From: Kitasatospora paranensis
Lineage (GTDB): Bacteria; Actinomycetota; Actinomycetes; Streptomycetales; Streptomycetaceae
NCBI RefSeq assembly: GCF_039544005.1
Contig: NZ_BAABKV010000001.1
Coordinates: 6,014,001-6,078,000, forward strand
Direction of reading: 5' to 3'
Length of the DNA stretch: 64,000 bases
Shown here piece by piece: positions 33,275-43,121 of this stretch (its first letter is position 1; every line of letters starts with the position of its first letter). Under the pieces are notes generated by a model. The model made no database searches. It worked only from the letters and a program-made list of their open reading frames with translations, and was not told where the DNA came from. The position numbers and the translations under genes were made by a program.

Positions 33275-33741
33275 GTCGGCACTCCCGGTCGGATCGCGGC
33301 GGCCGCCGTCGCGGCGGTCACCGGCGCGGTGGTCGGTGTCGCGGTGGGCGCCGCCGCGGCCGGGACGGCGGCCAGGGCCACCGTGGCCCGGGCGGAGGCG
33401 CGTTTGGGCGCCACCAGCCGCCCGCCCGGCAGGCCCGCCAGGGCTGCCGCCTCGGCGACGCTGGGGGTGCCCACGGCGGCGGCCACCGCGGCGGAGGGGT
33501 GCGGGACGTCGACCGCGGCGAGTACGGCGGCCGGGTACCCGGTCAGCGGCACCCCCAGAGCGGCGGCGGCGGCCACCGGACCGGGCTCACCGGCCCGGGT
33601 GTCGAGGGTGGCGAGCCGGCCGAGGTGCGACCTGTCCAGCCCGGCGGCGGCCAGTGCCTCGTCCAGCAGGCGGAGGATCTCGTCGGCGGGGGTGCCCCGG
33701 CGGGCGCCGACGCCGGCCGTGACCGGCCCGTCCAGCTCCAC
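33271..33741 (-). CDS. CobE/CbiG C-terminal-domain cobalamin protein
   Basis: This is a 156-residue protein with the CbiG C-terminal (CobE) fold: VTAGVGARRGTPADEILRLLDEAL at the start, then LDTRAGEPGPVAAAAALGVPLTGY and VAEAAALAGLPGGRLVAPKRAS. CbiG/CobE proteins act at the ring-contraction stage of B12 synthesis; the free-standing C-terminal domain is common in actinobacteria. GTG 33741 has AAGGGGG upstream. The last 30 residues are a low-complexity Ala/Thr/Pro tail. Its stop overlaps the CobC start. Confidence 0.75.
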   Translation of the reverse strand: MELDGPVTAGVGARRGTPADEILRLLDEALAAAGLDRSHLGRLATLDTRAGEPGPVAAAAALGVPLTGYPAAVLAAVDVPHPSAAVAAAVGTPSVAEAAALAGLPGGRLVAPKRASARATVALAAVPAAAAPTATPTTAPVTAATAAAAIRPGVPT

Positions 33742-33959
33742 CGCCGCCCCCTTCGCCCCCTGTGACCTGCGGGAAATCCCACCACGGCGGTGTGTTGCGG
33801 GTCAATCGTGACGGGTGTGACCTGGGGAATAGCGAAGAGGAACGCGGCCGCCCGCTGTTCTTCTGGTCTTCACTTGCCGAGCGCGGCCCCGTCAACCGCC
33901 GCGAGCCTAGGGTTTGGGCGCTCGACCCCCCAACTGTCGCCCCTCGTACGGAGGACAGC

Positions 33960-34838
33960 ATGACCCCGAAGCGCACCCGGCGCGCCCTCACGGCGCTCGC
34001 CAGCACCGCCGCCCTGGCCGCCGGCTCGCTCGGACTCTGGGCCGCCACCGGCGCGACCGCCCAGGCCGCGACCCTGCCGGCCCCCGACCACGTGGTGGTC
34101 GTGGTGATGGAGAACCACGCCTACTCGCAGATCATCGGCAGCTCCAGCGCGCCGTACCTGAACAACACGATCAAGGCGGGCGGTGCCAACCTCACCAACT
34201 CCTTCGGCATCACCCACCCCAGTGAGCCGAACTACTACGCGCTGTTCTCCGGCTCCACCCAGGGCCGCACCGACGACAGCTGTGTCGGCGTCGGCTCGAT
34301 CTCGGCCGCCAACCTCGGCTCCGAGCTGATCGCCGCGGGCAAGACCTGGGCGAGCTACAACGAGACGCTGCCCAGCCAGGGCTCGACGGTGTGCAGCAGC
34401 GGCAACTACGCGCAGAAGCACAACCCGTGGTTCGGCTTCTCCAACGTGCCGACCAGCACCGCGTACACCTTCGGGCAGTTCCCGACCGACTACACGACGC
34501 TGCCGAAGGTCTCCTTCGTGACGCCGAACCTGTGCAGCGACATGCACGACTGCTCGGTCTCCACCGGCGACACCTGGATCAAGAACAACCTGGGCGCGTA
34601 CGCGACCTGGGCGCAGACCCACAACTCGATCCTGGTCGTCACCTTCGACGAGGACAACAAGCTCTCCGGCAACAAGATCCCGACCCTGCTGTACGGCCAG
34701 CACGTCGCCGCCGGCAGCTCGTCGAGCAGCACCTACAACCACTACAACGTGCTGCGCACGCTGGAGGACCTGGCCGGCCTGTCCGCCCACGCGGGCAACG
34801 CCGCCTCCGCCTCCGACATCACGGGCATCTGGAACTGA
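33960..34838 (+). CDS. Secreted acid phosphatase / phosphoesterase family protein
   Basis: This is a 292-residue exported hydrolase of the AcpA/phosphoesterase family. It has a signal peptide (twin Arg TRRALTALASTAALAAGSLGL, then cleavage near AQAA). The mature enzyme starts PDHVVVVVMENHAYSQIIG, which is the family metal-binding motif. THPSEPNYYALFSG and VVTFDEDN carry further metal ligands. Start ATG 33960 has a GGAGG ribosome binding site. Substrates are probably organic phosphates outside the cell. I looked for PhoP (PHO) boxes upstream and found none I would support. Confidence 0.87.
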   Translation: MTPKRTRRALTALASTAALAAGSLGLWAATGATAQAATLPAPDHVVVVVMENHAYSQIIGSSSAPYLNNTIKAGGANLTNSFGITHPSEPNYYALFSGSTQGRTDDSCVGVGSISAANLGSELIAAGKTWASYNETLPSQGSTVCSSGNYAQKHNPWFGFSNVPTSTAYTFGQFPTDYTTLPKVSFVTPNLCSDMHDCSVSTGDTWIKNNLGAYATWAQTHNSILVVTFDEDNKLSGNKIPTLLYGQHVAAGSSSSSTYNHYNVLRTLEDLAGLSAHAGNAASASDITGIWN

Positions 34839-34843
34839 CGCCC

Positions 34844-36108
34844 GTGTACCTCGCGGACTCCCGCAGCAGCAAGGCCGCCGTCGCCCCGGGCACCCGCCCG
34901 GGGCGGCGCGCCGCCGCCGTCCCCGGCACCGTCCTGGCGCTCGGCGCGGTCAGCCTGATCACGGACGTCTCCTCGGAGATGGTCAGCGCCGTGCTGCCGC
35001 TGTACGTGGTGGCCGGGCTCGGCCTCTCGCCGCTCGGCTTCGGCCTGCTCGACGGCATCAACAACGGCGTCGGCGCGCTGGTGCGCCTGGTCGGCGGCCA
35101 CGCGGCGGACCGCGGCCCGGGCCGGCACAAGACGGTCGCCGGGATCGGCTACGCCCTGTCCGCCGCCTGCAAGCCGCTGCTGCTGCTCGCGCACACCGTG
35201 CCGCTGATCGGCGCGGTGCTCGCGGTCGACCGCACCGGCAAGGGCCTGCGCACCGCCCCCGGGACGCGCTGATCTCGCTCGCCACCGAACCCGAGCACCG
35301 CGGCCGGGCGTTCGGCGTGCACCGGGCGATGGACACCACCGGCGCGCTGCTCGGCCCGCTCGCCGCGTTCGCGGTGCTCCGGGCCGCGGTCGACGGCTAC
35401 GACGCGGTGTTCGCCGTCTCGGCCTGCGTCGCGGCGATCGGCGTCCTGGTCCTGGTCCTCTTCGTCCCCGCCCGTCCGGCCGTCGCCCCCGCGCCGGAGC
35501 GCCGCCCCTCCGCCCGCGACGCGATCGCCCTGCTGCGTCTGCCCGGGCTGCGCCGGCTCACCCTGGCCGCCGTGCTGCTCGGCCTGACCACCGTCTCCGA
35601 CGCCTTCCTCTACCTGCTGCTGCAACGCCGCCTCGACGTGCCGGCCCACCTCTTCCCGCTGCTGCCGCTGGGCACCGCGGCGGCCTTCCTGCTGCTGGCC
35701 GTCCCGTTCGGCGCGCTCGCCGACCGGCTCGGTCGGCGGCGGCTCTTCCTGGCCGGCCACCTCGTGCTGCTCGCCGGGTACGCCCTGGTCCTGGCGCCGC
35801 TGCGGCAGGGCTGGGTGGTGCCCGCCGTCCTGCTGCTGCACGGCTGCTTCTACGCGGCCACCGACGGCGTGCTGGCGGCGGCCACGGCCGGCACCGTCCC
35901 GGCCGGCCAGCAGGGTGCCGGGCAGGCCCTGGTGGGCACCGGCCAGGCGCTCGGCCGGTTCGGCTGCTCGCTGGCGTTCGGCGCCGCCTGGTCGCTGTGG
36001 GGCGGGCACACCGCGCTCGCCGCCGCCGCCGTCTGCCTGGCCGTCGCCGCCTGCGCGGCCACGGCCCTGATCCGCGACCCCCGCCCCGCCGAGGAGCAGC
36101 CCGCATGA
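34844..36108 (+). CDS. Major facilitator superfamily transporter (apparent frameshift)
   Basis: This is a 12-helix MFS exporter of about 421 residues. GTG 34844, five bases after the phosphatase stop, gives the first half (SLITDVSSEMVSAVLPLYVV, GLLDGINNGVGALVRLVGGHAADRGPGR, DRTGKGLRTAP). A single C added to the run ACCGCCCCCGGG at 35258-35265 restores RTAPRDALISLATEPEHRGRAFGVHRAMD and the remaining helices to the stop. Motif A-like GHAADRGPGRHK and the second-half GALADRLGRRRLFL support the family. It ends in an ATGA overlap with the next gene. Substrate unknown. Confidence 0.82.
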
Positions 36109-37123
36109 CCAGAACCGCCCGCCTGCTGGTCCTGCTGGCCGCCGTCCTGCTGCTCGCTGGCGTCGGCACGGTGGCCGTGCTGCACGCCGCCGACCGCTCG
36201 GGCCGCAAGGACCAGGAGCAGGCGGGCGGCCCGGCTGTCACACCGGGCACCGTCACCCTGAAGCCGGGCGGCCGGCAGCTGCTGTTCCGCTCGATGGCGT
36301 GGGGGCCGCACCGGGACGAGATCACCAGCGTGCCCGCCGACCGCCCGGACGGGCCGCGCACCGCCTCCGGCCTCACCTGCCTGCGCTTCCACGCCGCCGC
36401 CGGCACCGGGATCTGCCTGCAGGCCGAGCACGGCGCCCTCACCGACACCTACCGGGCGGTCGTGGTCGACTCCGCCCTGCACGAGCTGCGGCACTACCCG
36501 GCGGCGGGCATCCCGACCCGCTCCCGGGTCTCCCCGTCCGGGCACCTGGCGGCCTGGACGGTCTTCGTCAGCGGCGACTCGTACGCCGGCACCGCGTTCT
36601 CCACCCGGACGTCGATCGTGGACACCCGCAGCTGGCGGTACGAGGACAACCTGGAGAGCTTCACGCTGATCCGGGACGGCCGGCCGGTCAAGGCGCCGGA
36701 CCTCAACATCTGGGGCGTCACCTTCGCCGACGACGCGCACTTCTACGTCACCGTCGCCACCGGGGGAAGACCTACCTGGCCCGCGGGGACCTCGCGGCCC
36801 GCACGCTGACCACGCTGCACGAGAACGTCGAGTGCCCTTCGCTCTCCCCGGACGGCACCAGGATCGCCTACAAGAAGCGCGTCGCGGGCGCCGAACCGGA
36901 CGCACCCTGGCGGCTGTACGTGCTGGACCTGGCGACCATGACGGAGACCGCCACCGCCGAGCGGCGCAACATCGACGACCAGGCGCTCTGGGCCGACGGC
37001 CACACGCTGGTGTACGCGCTGGCCGGCGACTACGGCGCCGACCTGTGGACGGTGCCCGCCGACGGCAGCGGCGCCGCCGCCGTGCTCACCCGCTCCGCGG
37101 TCGCCCCCGCCTACCTCGGCTGA
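36105..37123 (+). CDS. TolB-like exported beta-propeller protein (apparent frameshift)
   Basis: This is an about 339-residue protein with an N-terminal membrane anchor (residues 1-30) and a WD40/TolB-like propeller. Blade hallmarks include RSRVSPSGHLAAWTVF, CPSLSPDGTRIAYKKR and GADLWTVPADGSG. A G must be added to the G5 run at 36764-36768 to read ATGG-KTYLARGDLAART through to the stop at 37123. Its ATG overlaps the MFS stop, so the two are translationally coupled and may work as an export or surface pair. Function unknown. Confidence 0.78.
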
Positions 37124-37145
37124 CACCGCCCCGCGGCCCGGCCGG

Positions 37146-37624
37146 TCAGCGGGTGTCGCGCAGCGCCGTGCGGCGGTCGTGCCAGCGGGTGAGCAGATCG
37201 GGCAGCTCGGCGCGCATGAAGGCGAAGAACTCCAGCGATTCGGTCAGCCGCGCCCCGGCGGCGGTGTCGGCGCCGAGCGCCTCGATGCCCTCGCGCAGGC
37301 CCGCCTCCCAGCGGACGAGCTCGCGGTCGCGGCGCATCGAGGCCTCGTACCAGGCGTCGTCGTGCACCCGGTAGCGGTCCCGGCGGGAGCCCGCCTCGCG
37401 CTCGCGCCCGACCAGGCCGACCTGGGTGAGGAAGCGCACCGCGCCGGACACCGCGGCGGGGCTGACCTGCAGGGAAGCGCCGAGCTCGGCGGCGGTGAGA
37501 CGGCCTGAGTCGGCCGCCAGCAGGGCGGTGAAGACCCGCGCGGGCATCCGGGGAAGCCGGCGTCGGCCATCACGCCGGCGAAGCGCTCGATGAAGGCGCC
37601 GACCGCCGCCTCGTCCCGTTCCAC
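37146..37624 (-). CDS. MarR-family winged-helix regulator (apparent frameshift)
   Basis: This is a GbsR/MarR-type repressor of about 159 residues. The N-terminus (VERDEAAVGAFIERFAGVMADAGFP from GTG 37624, with GGGAG upstream) is in one frame; one C added at 37550-37556 joins it to RMPARVFTALLAADSGRLTAAELGASLQVSPAAVSGAVRFL, the DNA-binding winged helix. The C-terminal helices form the dimer interface. It is divergent from an ABC-2 exporter, which it most likely represses. Confidence 0.85.
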
Positions 37625-37744
37625 CGCGCGGTCTCCCGTCCCTCGTGCGATCACCGGCCCATCCTCGGGCACCCGGGGGCCGTTCCCGAAATCCTCGGTA
37701 TTCACCAACTTCACGAATCTGTGAAACAAGAGTACGTTCGGGAC

Positions 37745-38671
37745 ATGACGACCGCCATCTCGGTGACCGGCCTGGTCAAGGACTTCGGCCGGACGCGCGC
37801 CCTCGACGGGCTCGACCTCACCGTCGCCCGGGGCGAGGTGCACGGCTTCCTCGGGCCCAACGGCGCGGGCAAGTCCACCGCCGTCCGGATCCTGCTCGGT
37901 CTGATCCGCGCCGACGCCGGCACCGCCCGGCTGCTCGACGGCGACCCCTGGCGGGACGCCGTGGCGCTGCACCGCCGGCTCGCCTACGTGCCCGGCGACG
38001 TGACCCTCTGGCGCAACCTCACCGGCGGCGAGGCCATCGACCTGCTCGGCCGGCTGCGCGGCGGTCTCGACCCGGCCCGCCGGGCCGCCCTGCTGGAGCG
38101 CTTCGACCTCGACCCGACCCGCCGCGGTCGCACCTACTCCAAGGGCAACCGGCAGAAGGTCGCACTGGTCGCTGCCCTCGCCTCCGACGCCGAACTGCTC
38201 GTGCTGGACGAGCCCACCTCCGGTCTCGACCCGCTGATGGAGGACGTCTTCCGCAGCTGCATCGCCGAGGAGCGCGACCGCGGCCGCACCGTGCTGCTCT
38301 CCAGCCACATCCTGTCCGAGGTGGAGGCGCTCTGCGACCGGGTCAGCATCATCCGGGCCGGCCGCACCGTGGAGACCGGCACCCTGGCCGGCATGCGGCA
38401 CCTCACCCGGACGTCCATCGACGCCGAACTCGTCGGCCCGCCACCCCTGCTGGAGGGTGTCCACGACCTCGTCACGGACGGGCACCGGCTGCGCTGCCAG
38501 GTGGACGCCGACCGCCTCGACGGCGTCCTGCGGGCCCTCACCGCGGTCGGCGTCCGCAGCCTGACGAGCCGCCCGCCCACGCTGGAGGAGCTCTTCCTGC
38601 GCCACTACGGCCGCACCGGCGCGGCGCCCGCCGGCCCGGCCGGCCCCGCGGCCCCGGCGGCGGCCCGGTGA
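37745..38671 (+). CDS. ABC-2-type exporter ATP-binding protein
   Basis: This is a 308-residue ATPase of the drug/antibiotic exporter (DrrA-like) group. It has Walker A GPNGAGKS, signature YSKGNRQKV (a variant that replaces LSGGQ, common in this branch), Walker B LLVLDEPTSGLD and the H-loop SSHILSEVEAL. A C-terminal accessory domain (about 220-290) and a Pro/Ala-rich tail follow. Its stop overlaps the start of the permease gene (GTGA), indicating one operon under the divergent MarR regulator. Confidence 0.92.
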   Translation: MTTAISVTGLVKDFGRTRALDGLDLTVARGEVHGFLGPNGAGKSTAVRILLGLIRADAGTARLLDGDPWRDAVALHRRLAYVPGDVTLWRNLTGGEAIDLLGRLRGGLDPARRAALLERFDLDPTRRGRTYSKGNRQKVALVAALASDAELLVLDEPTSGLDPLMEDVFRSCIAEERDRGRTVLLSSHILSEVEALCDRVSIIRAGRTVETGTLAGMRHLTRTSIDAELVGPPPLLEGVHDLVTDGHRLRCQVDADRLDGVLRALTAVGVRSLTSRPPTLEELFLRHYGRTGAAPAGPAGPAAPAAAR

Positions 38672-40256
38672 ACACCCTCGCCGGCACCCCCGTCCTGCTC
38701 CGGCTGGCCCTGCGCCGGGACCGCATCGTGCTGCCGCTCTGGGTCTACGCCCTCACCGCCTCGGTCGCCTCCACCGCGTTCTCCTTCCGCTCGCTCTACG
38801 GCACCCGGGAGGAGCGGCTGCGGTTCGCCGCGGGCATCGGTGCCAACGGCTCGCTGCGCGCCCTCTACGGGCCCCTCCACGACGCCGGCACGGTCGGCGG
38901 GCTGACGGCCTGGCGGATGGGTGCCTTCGGTGCCGTGCTCGCGGCGCTGATGAGCGTGCTGCTGGTCGTCCGGCACACCCGCGCCGAGGAGGAGGACGGC
39001 CGGCTCGAACTCGTCGGCGCCGGCGCGGTCGGCCGCCGGGCCCCGCTCACCGCCGCCCTGCTCACCGCCGCCACCGCCGACCTGCTGCTCGCCGCGCTGG
39101 TCACCGGCTGTCTGGCCGCCGCGGGCCAGACCCTCGGCGGCTCGCTGGCCTTCGGCCTGACGCTGGCCGGCTGCGGGCTGCTGTTCGCCGGGGTCGCCGC
39201 CGTCACCGCGCAGCTCGCCGGGACGGCCCGCGCCGCCAACGGACTGGCCGGGGCCGTGCTCGGCGCCGCCTACGTGCTCCGGGCGGTCGGCGACGCCGGT
39301 CCGTCCTGGGTGGGTCTCCTGTCGCCGCTCGGCTGGGCGGAGCGGGTGCGGCCGTTCGCCGGGGACGACTGGTGGGCCCTGCTGCCGCTCGCCGCGGGCG
39401 CCGCGGCCGGCGTCTGCGCCGCGTACGCCCTGGTCGCCCGGCGCGACCTCGGTGCGGGCCTGCTGCCGCAGCGCCCCGGGCCGGGCGCGGCCGCCCCGGG
39501 CTGCGGACGGCCGCCGCGCTGGCCCGGCGCCTCCAGCGGGCCCCGCTGGCCGGCTGGGCGGCCGGGTTCGCGGTGGCCGGCGCGGTCTTCGGCGGCGTCG
39601 CGAAAGGCGTGGCCGACCTGGTCGGCGGCAACGCCCGGGTGGCCGACCTGATGGCCCGCCTGGGCGGCCGGCAGGGACTGCTGGACGGCTACCTGGCGGC
39701 GATCGCCGAACTGCTGGGCATGGTCGCCGCCGGGTACGCGGTGCAGGCCGTGCTGCGGCTGCGCGGTGAGGAGGCGTCGGGTCGCGCCGAACCGGTGCTC
39801 GCCACCGCCACCGGCCGCCTCCGCTGGGCCGCCGGCCACCTGCTGTACGGGCTGCTCGGGCCCGCACTGCTGCTCGCCGTGGCGGGCCTGACCGCCGGTC
39901 TGGGCGAGGGAGCCGCGCTGGGCGACCCGGCCGGGGCCGTCGGCCGGCTGGTGCCCGCCTTCCTCGTCCGGCTGCCCGCGGTCTGGCTGACCGCGGCGGT
40001 CGCGGTGGCGGTGTTCGGCCTCGCCCCGCGGTGGACGGCGGCGGCCTGGGGCGTGCTCGGGCTGTTCGTCCTGGTCTCCTGGCTGGGCCCGGTGCTGCGG
40101 CTGCCCCGGGCCGTGCTGGACCTCTCGCCGTTCACCCACACCCCGCACCTGCCGGGCGGGCCGGTGGCCGCCGCCCCGGTGCTGTGGGTCACCGGGCTCG
40201 CGGTGCTGGCCGCCGCGGCGGGCCTGGCGGGGCTGCGCCGACGGGACCTGGGCTGA
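38668..40256 (+). CDS. ABC-2-type exporter permease, large two-half type (apparent frameshift)
   Basis: This is an about 529-residue membrane protein with two sets of roughly six helices, as in polyketide-antibiotic exporters. The first half (LLRLALRRDRIVLPLWVYAL to RRDLGAGLLPQRPGPGAAAPG) and the second (LRTAAALARRLQRAPLAGW to GLRRRDLG) are in different frames and join when one G is added near 39497-39500 in the CCCCGGG run. GTG 38668 overlaps the ATPase stop. With the ATPase it forms a drug-efflux-type ABC transporter; what it exports is unknown. Confidence 0.85.
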
Positions 40257-40381
40257 CCTGCGGGGCCGTCCGGCGGCCTGCGGCGTGATATTCCTCGGAC
40301 GGGTGTCCTGGTGATCCGCTATATTCGCGCCGCCGTCGAACGATCCGTTGCGGCGCGCACCACGCCCAGGGAGCCCATCTC

Positions 40382-41796
40382 ATGCCGTCCGACCAGGACG
40401 TCCCCCGCCGGGCGGCTCAGCCGCTCAGGACGACGCCTTCGCCCGAGCCTTCGCCCCGCCGTCCGGGGACGCGCCGCCGCCGGTCCCGCCCGGCGGCTAC
40501 GGTCCGCCGCCCGGCGACCCGTGGGGCGCACCCGGGCCGTATCCGCAGCCCGGGCCCTACCCGCATCCGGGGGCGGTGCACCCGGGCGCCTTCGCCGGGT
40601 ACGGCGCCCAGGGCTGGGGCACCGGCGCGCCGTACGCGGTGCCCGGCCCGCTCGGCTGGCAGCCGCCGCCCGGTCCGCCGACGCGCTGGAACGGCTTCGC
40701 CATCACCTCGTTCGTCCTCGGCATCATCGGCGGCGCCTGCCTGCTGTGGATCGGCGCGATCGGGTTCGGCATCGCCGCGCTGCGCGAGGTGAAGCGGCGC
40801 AACGAGCGCGGTCGCGGGCTGGCGATCGCCGGCATCGCGCTGGGCGGTGTCTGGGCGGTCGTCATGGCGGTGGCGATGGTCTTCGTGCTGGTCGCCGCGG
40901 GCCACGACTTCCCGGCGACCGACGACGGCTCGGGCTACGGTTCCGGCTCGTACTCGGACGGCCGGAACGCCTTCGAGCTGTTGTCGGGCGACTGCTTCGT
41001 CAAGCCCGCCGGCTCCGGGACGGAGGGCGTCGTCGACGTCCGTACGGTGGACTGCGCCGAGCCGCACTACGGCGAGGTGTTCGGCCAGGCGGACTCCGAC
41101 GCGAAGTCCTACCCGGGCAAGGCCGCGCTGATCGCCGACGCCACCAAGGGCTGCAACGACTCGCTCGCCGAGTTCGCGCCGGACGGCTGGAAGCTGCCGG
41201 TCGACGCCGAGGTGCACTTCTTCTACCCGGACCAGCACAGCTGGGATCTGCAGGCCGCGTACCCCCACTCGACCTGCTTCCTCACCGACACCACCGGCCA
41301 CATGACCGGGTCGCTCCAGCAGAACCTCGCCGCCTTCGACGCCGACCAGCGGACCTATCTCGGCGCCGAGCACCACGTGGACCAGGCCTTCGTGGTGCAG
41401 CCGGACGCCAAGCCCACCGACGCCCCGGCCGCCTACCGGGCCTGGGCCGACACCCTGGCCGGCGGGGTGAACCAGGAGATCGACGAGCTGACCACCCACA
41501 CCTGGGGCGGTGTCGCCTCGCAGCCCGTCCGCGACCTGGTCGACGAGCTGCGCAAGTCGCTGCCGCACCTGGCCGCGGCCAAGGGCGCCAAGGACGCGAA
41601 GACCCTGCAGCACGAGCTCGCCGCGGCCGAGGAGTACCTCGGCTACGACCGGCCGAAGGCGGTGCGGGCCGCGCTCCAGCTGGGCACCGACGACAGCCGG
41701 GTGAACGGCTCGGACGGCTCCGACGGCACCCGGACGACCAGCCCGGCGCCCGTGCTGGCCCCGGGCACCGGCCGCCGGGCGGCCGTCAGGATCTGA
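40382..41796 (+). CDS. DUF4190-domain membrane protein with septum-formation-like extracellular domain (apparent frameshift)
   Basis: This is an about 471-residue protein. ATG 40382 has a GGGAG ribosome binding site and starts MPSDQDVP; adding one C to the C5 run near 40400-40404 joins it to PPGGSAAQDDAFARAFAPPSG. A Pro/Gly/Tyr-rich cytoplasmic segment (to residue ~110) precedes two helices of DUF4190 (FAITSFVLGIIGGACLLWIG, GLAIAGIALGGVWAVVMAVAM). An outside domain follows with CFVKPAGSGT, VDCAEPHYGEVFGQ and CNDSL, like the septum-formation (DUF4185/Septum_form) family, whose Cys residues probably pair. Role in the envelope is inferred. Confidence 0.78.
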
Positions 41797-41811
41797 CCCG
41801 GCATCATCACC

Positions 41812-41850
41812 GGACTGCCCGGCGCGGACTCACTCCGCGTCGGGCAGTCC
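41812..41850. terminator. Strong hairpin between convergent genes, overlapping the TetR stop
   Basis: GGACTGCCCG (41812-41821) pairs with CGGGCAGTCC (41841-41850), and the inner CGCGGA (41823-41828) pairs with TCCGCG (41834-41839), leaving a 5-base loop and one G-T wobble. The TetR stop codon lies in the loop area, so the right arm is the last codons of that gene. It can end transcription from both sides. Confidence 0.75.
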
Positions 41851-42510
41851 CACGAAGTCGGCCATCCGCTCGACGGTGTACGCGAAGAAGGCGTCCGCCG
41901 GATCCAGCGTGCCCACCAGGTGGCCGAAGAGCTCGAAGCCGATCATGCCGAACAGCTGGGTCCAGGCGATCGCGGCCCGGGCGAGCACCGACTCGGCGAG
42001 GTCGGGCGCCAGGTGCTCCCGGACGGCGGCCAGCTGGGCGCCGAGCACCCCGCCCACCGGCTCCCCGTCGAGCCGCGCCGAGCCCGCCACGCCGATCAGC
42101 GCGAGCGGGAGCCGGGCGGCCGGCTCGATGGTCTCCTGCGGGGCCCGGTACCCGGGCACCGGTGTGCCGAACACCAGGGCGTACTCGTGCGGGTGGGCCC
42201 GCGCCCAGTCGCGCACCGCCGCGCACAGGGCCCGCCACCGGGCGCGCGGGGCGGGTGAGGCGGTGGCCAGCGCGCCGTCGGCGGCGTTCGCGAGATCGGT
42301 GTAGGCGTCGACGATCAGGGCGGTGAGCAGCTCGTCCCGGCTGGGGAAGTACCGGTACAGCGCGGAGGAGGCCATGCCGAGCTCGCGGGCGACGGCGCGC
42401 AGCGACAGCCGCTGGGCGCCCTCGGAGGCCAGTTGGCGGCGGGCCTCCTCCTTGATCTCGCGGGTCAGCTCCTCGCGGGCCCGTGCGCGGGCGGTCTTGA
42501 TGGCGGTCAT
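41830..42510 (-). CDS. TetR-family transcriptional regulator (WHG-domain type)
   Basis: This is an about 226-residue repressor starting at MTAIKTARARAREELT (ATG 42510; a more upstream ATG at 42528 is in frame). The HTH is RQLASEGAQRLSLRAVARELGMASSALYRYFPSRDELL. The C-terminal helical domain has a WRALCAAVRDWARAHPHEYALVFGTPVPGY segment typical of the TetR_C_33/WHG group. It is divergent from a Ddn-like nitroreductase. Two near-identical palindromic sites lie in the region between them. Confidence 0.88.
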   Translation of the reverse strand: MTAIKTARARAREELTREIKEEARRQLASEGAQRLSLRAVARELGMASSALYRYFPSRDELLTALIVDAYTDLANAADGALATASPAPRARWRALCAAVRDWARAHPHEYALVFGTPVPGYRAPQETIEPAARLPLALIGVAGSARLDGEPVGGVLGAQLAAVREHLAPDLAESVLARAAIAWTQLFGMIGFELFGHLVGTLDPADAFFAYTVERMADFVGLPDAE

Positions 42511-42547
42511 ACCGACAGCCTGCCACATGACTGGAGCAATGCACAGA

Positions 42548-42620
42548 AACGAGAGCAGTGCTCTTGACCGCGCGCACCGCCGGTGGCAGAGTGGTGCTCG
42601 TGAACGAGAGCACTGCTCAC
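42548..42620. promoter_or_regulatory. Pair of TetR operator candidates
   Basis: AACGAGAGCAGTGCTCTT (42548-42565) and AACGAGAGCACTGCTCAC (42603-42620) share 15 of 18 bases and are each near-palindromic around AGAGCA-S-TGCTC (S is G or C). They are 55 bases apart centre to centre, flanking the likely promoter of the Ddn-like gene. This is the pattern expected for binding by the divergent TetR protein. Confidence 0.6.
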
Positions 42621-42653
42621 GGAGAGCTGGCTCCGGCGACCCTGGGGGTTCCG

Positions 42654-43121
42654 ATGTCCGACAGCAGCGCCCGCTACGTCATCCCGACCAAGAAGTTCGA
42701 CGCCGCCATGCTGAGCTTCTTCAACCGCACGGTCGCCGCCCTCACCCGCGCCGGCGTCAGCGTCTGGGGCTCCCGGGTCCTCGCCGTCCGCGGCCGCAAG
42801 AGCGGCGAGTGGCGCACCACCCCGGTCAACCTGCTCACCCACGGCGGTGAGCGGTACCTGGTGGCACCGCGCGGCCACACCCAGTGGGTGCGCAACCTGC
42901 GGGTCACCGGCACCGGCGAACTGCGGCTCGGCCGCCGCGCCGAGGAGTTCGGCGCGGTCGAACTGGCCGACGCCGAGAAGCCCGAGGTGCTCCGCGCCTA
43001 CCTCAAGCGGTGGAAGTTCGAGGTCGGCATGTTCTTCGAGGGCGTCGACGCCACCGCCTCCGACGAGGAACTGCTCGCGATCGCCCCCGGCTACCCGGTC
43101 TTCCGGATCAACCGCGCCTGA
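42654..43121 (+). CDS. Deazaflavin (F420)-dependent nitroreductase-like protein
   Basis: This is a 155-residue split beta-barrel protein of the Ddn/FDOR-B family. It has the family motifs SRVLAVRGRKSGEWRTTPVNLL, YLVAPRGHTQWVRNLRVTGTGEL and a C-terminal PGYPVFRI. Such proteins bind F420 (or flavin) and reduce quinones or nitro-compounds. ATG 42654 is preferred; the in-frame GTG at 42600 would overlap the second operator-like site. Control by the divergent TetR protein is likely. It converges on cobB and overlaps its end by 14 bases. Confidence 0.82.
   Translation: MSDSSARYVIPTKKFDAAMLSFFNRTVAALTRAGVSVWGSRVLAVRGRKSGEWRTTPVNLLTHGGERYLVAPRGHTQWVRNLRVTGTGELRLGRRAEEFGAVELADAEKPEVLRAYLKRWKFEVGMFFEGVDATASDEELLAIAPGYPVFRINRA

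Noticed and set aside
33742..33959. Possible PHO box before the secreted phosphatase
   Set aside because: The GTGACC/GTCAAT stretches do not give two adjacent 11-base repeats matching the PhoP pattern.
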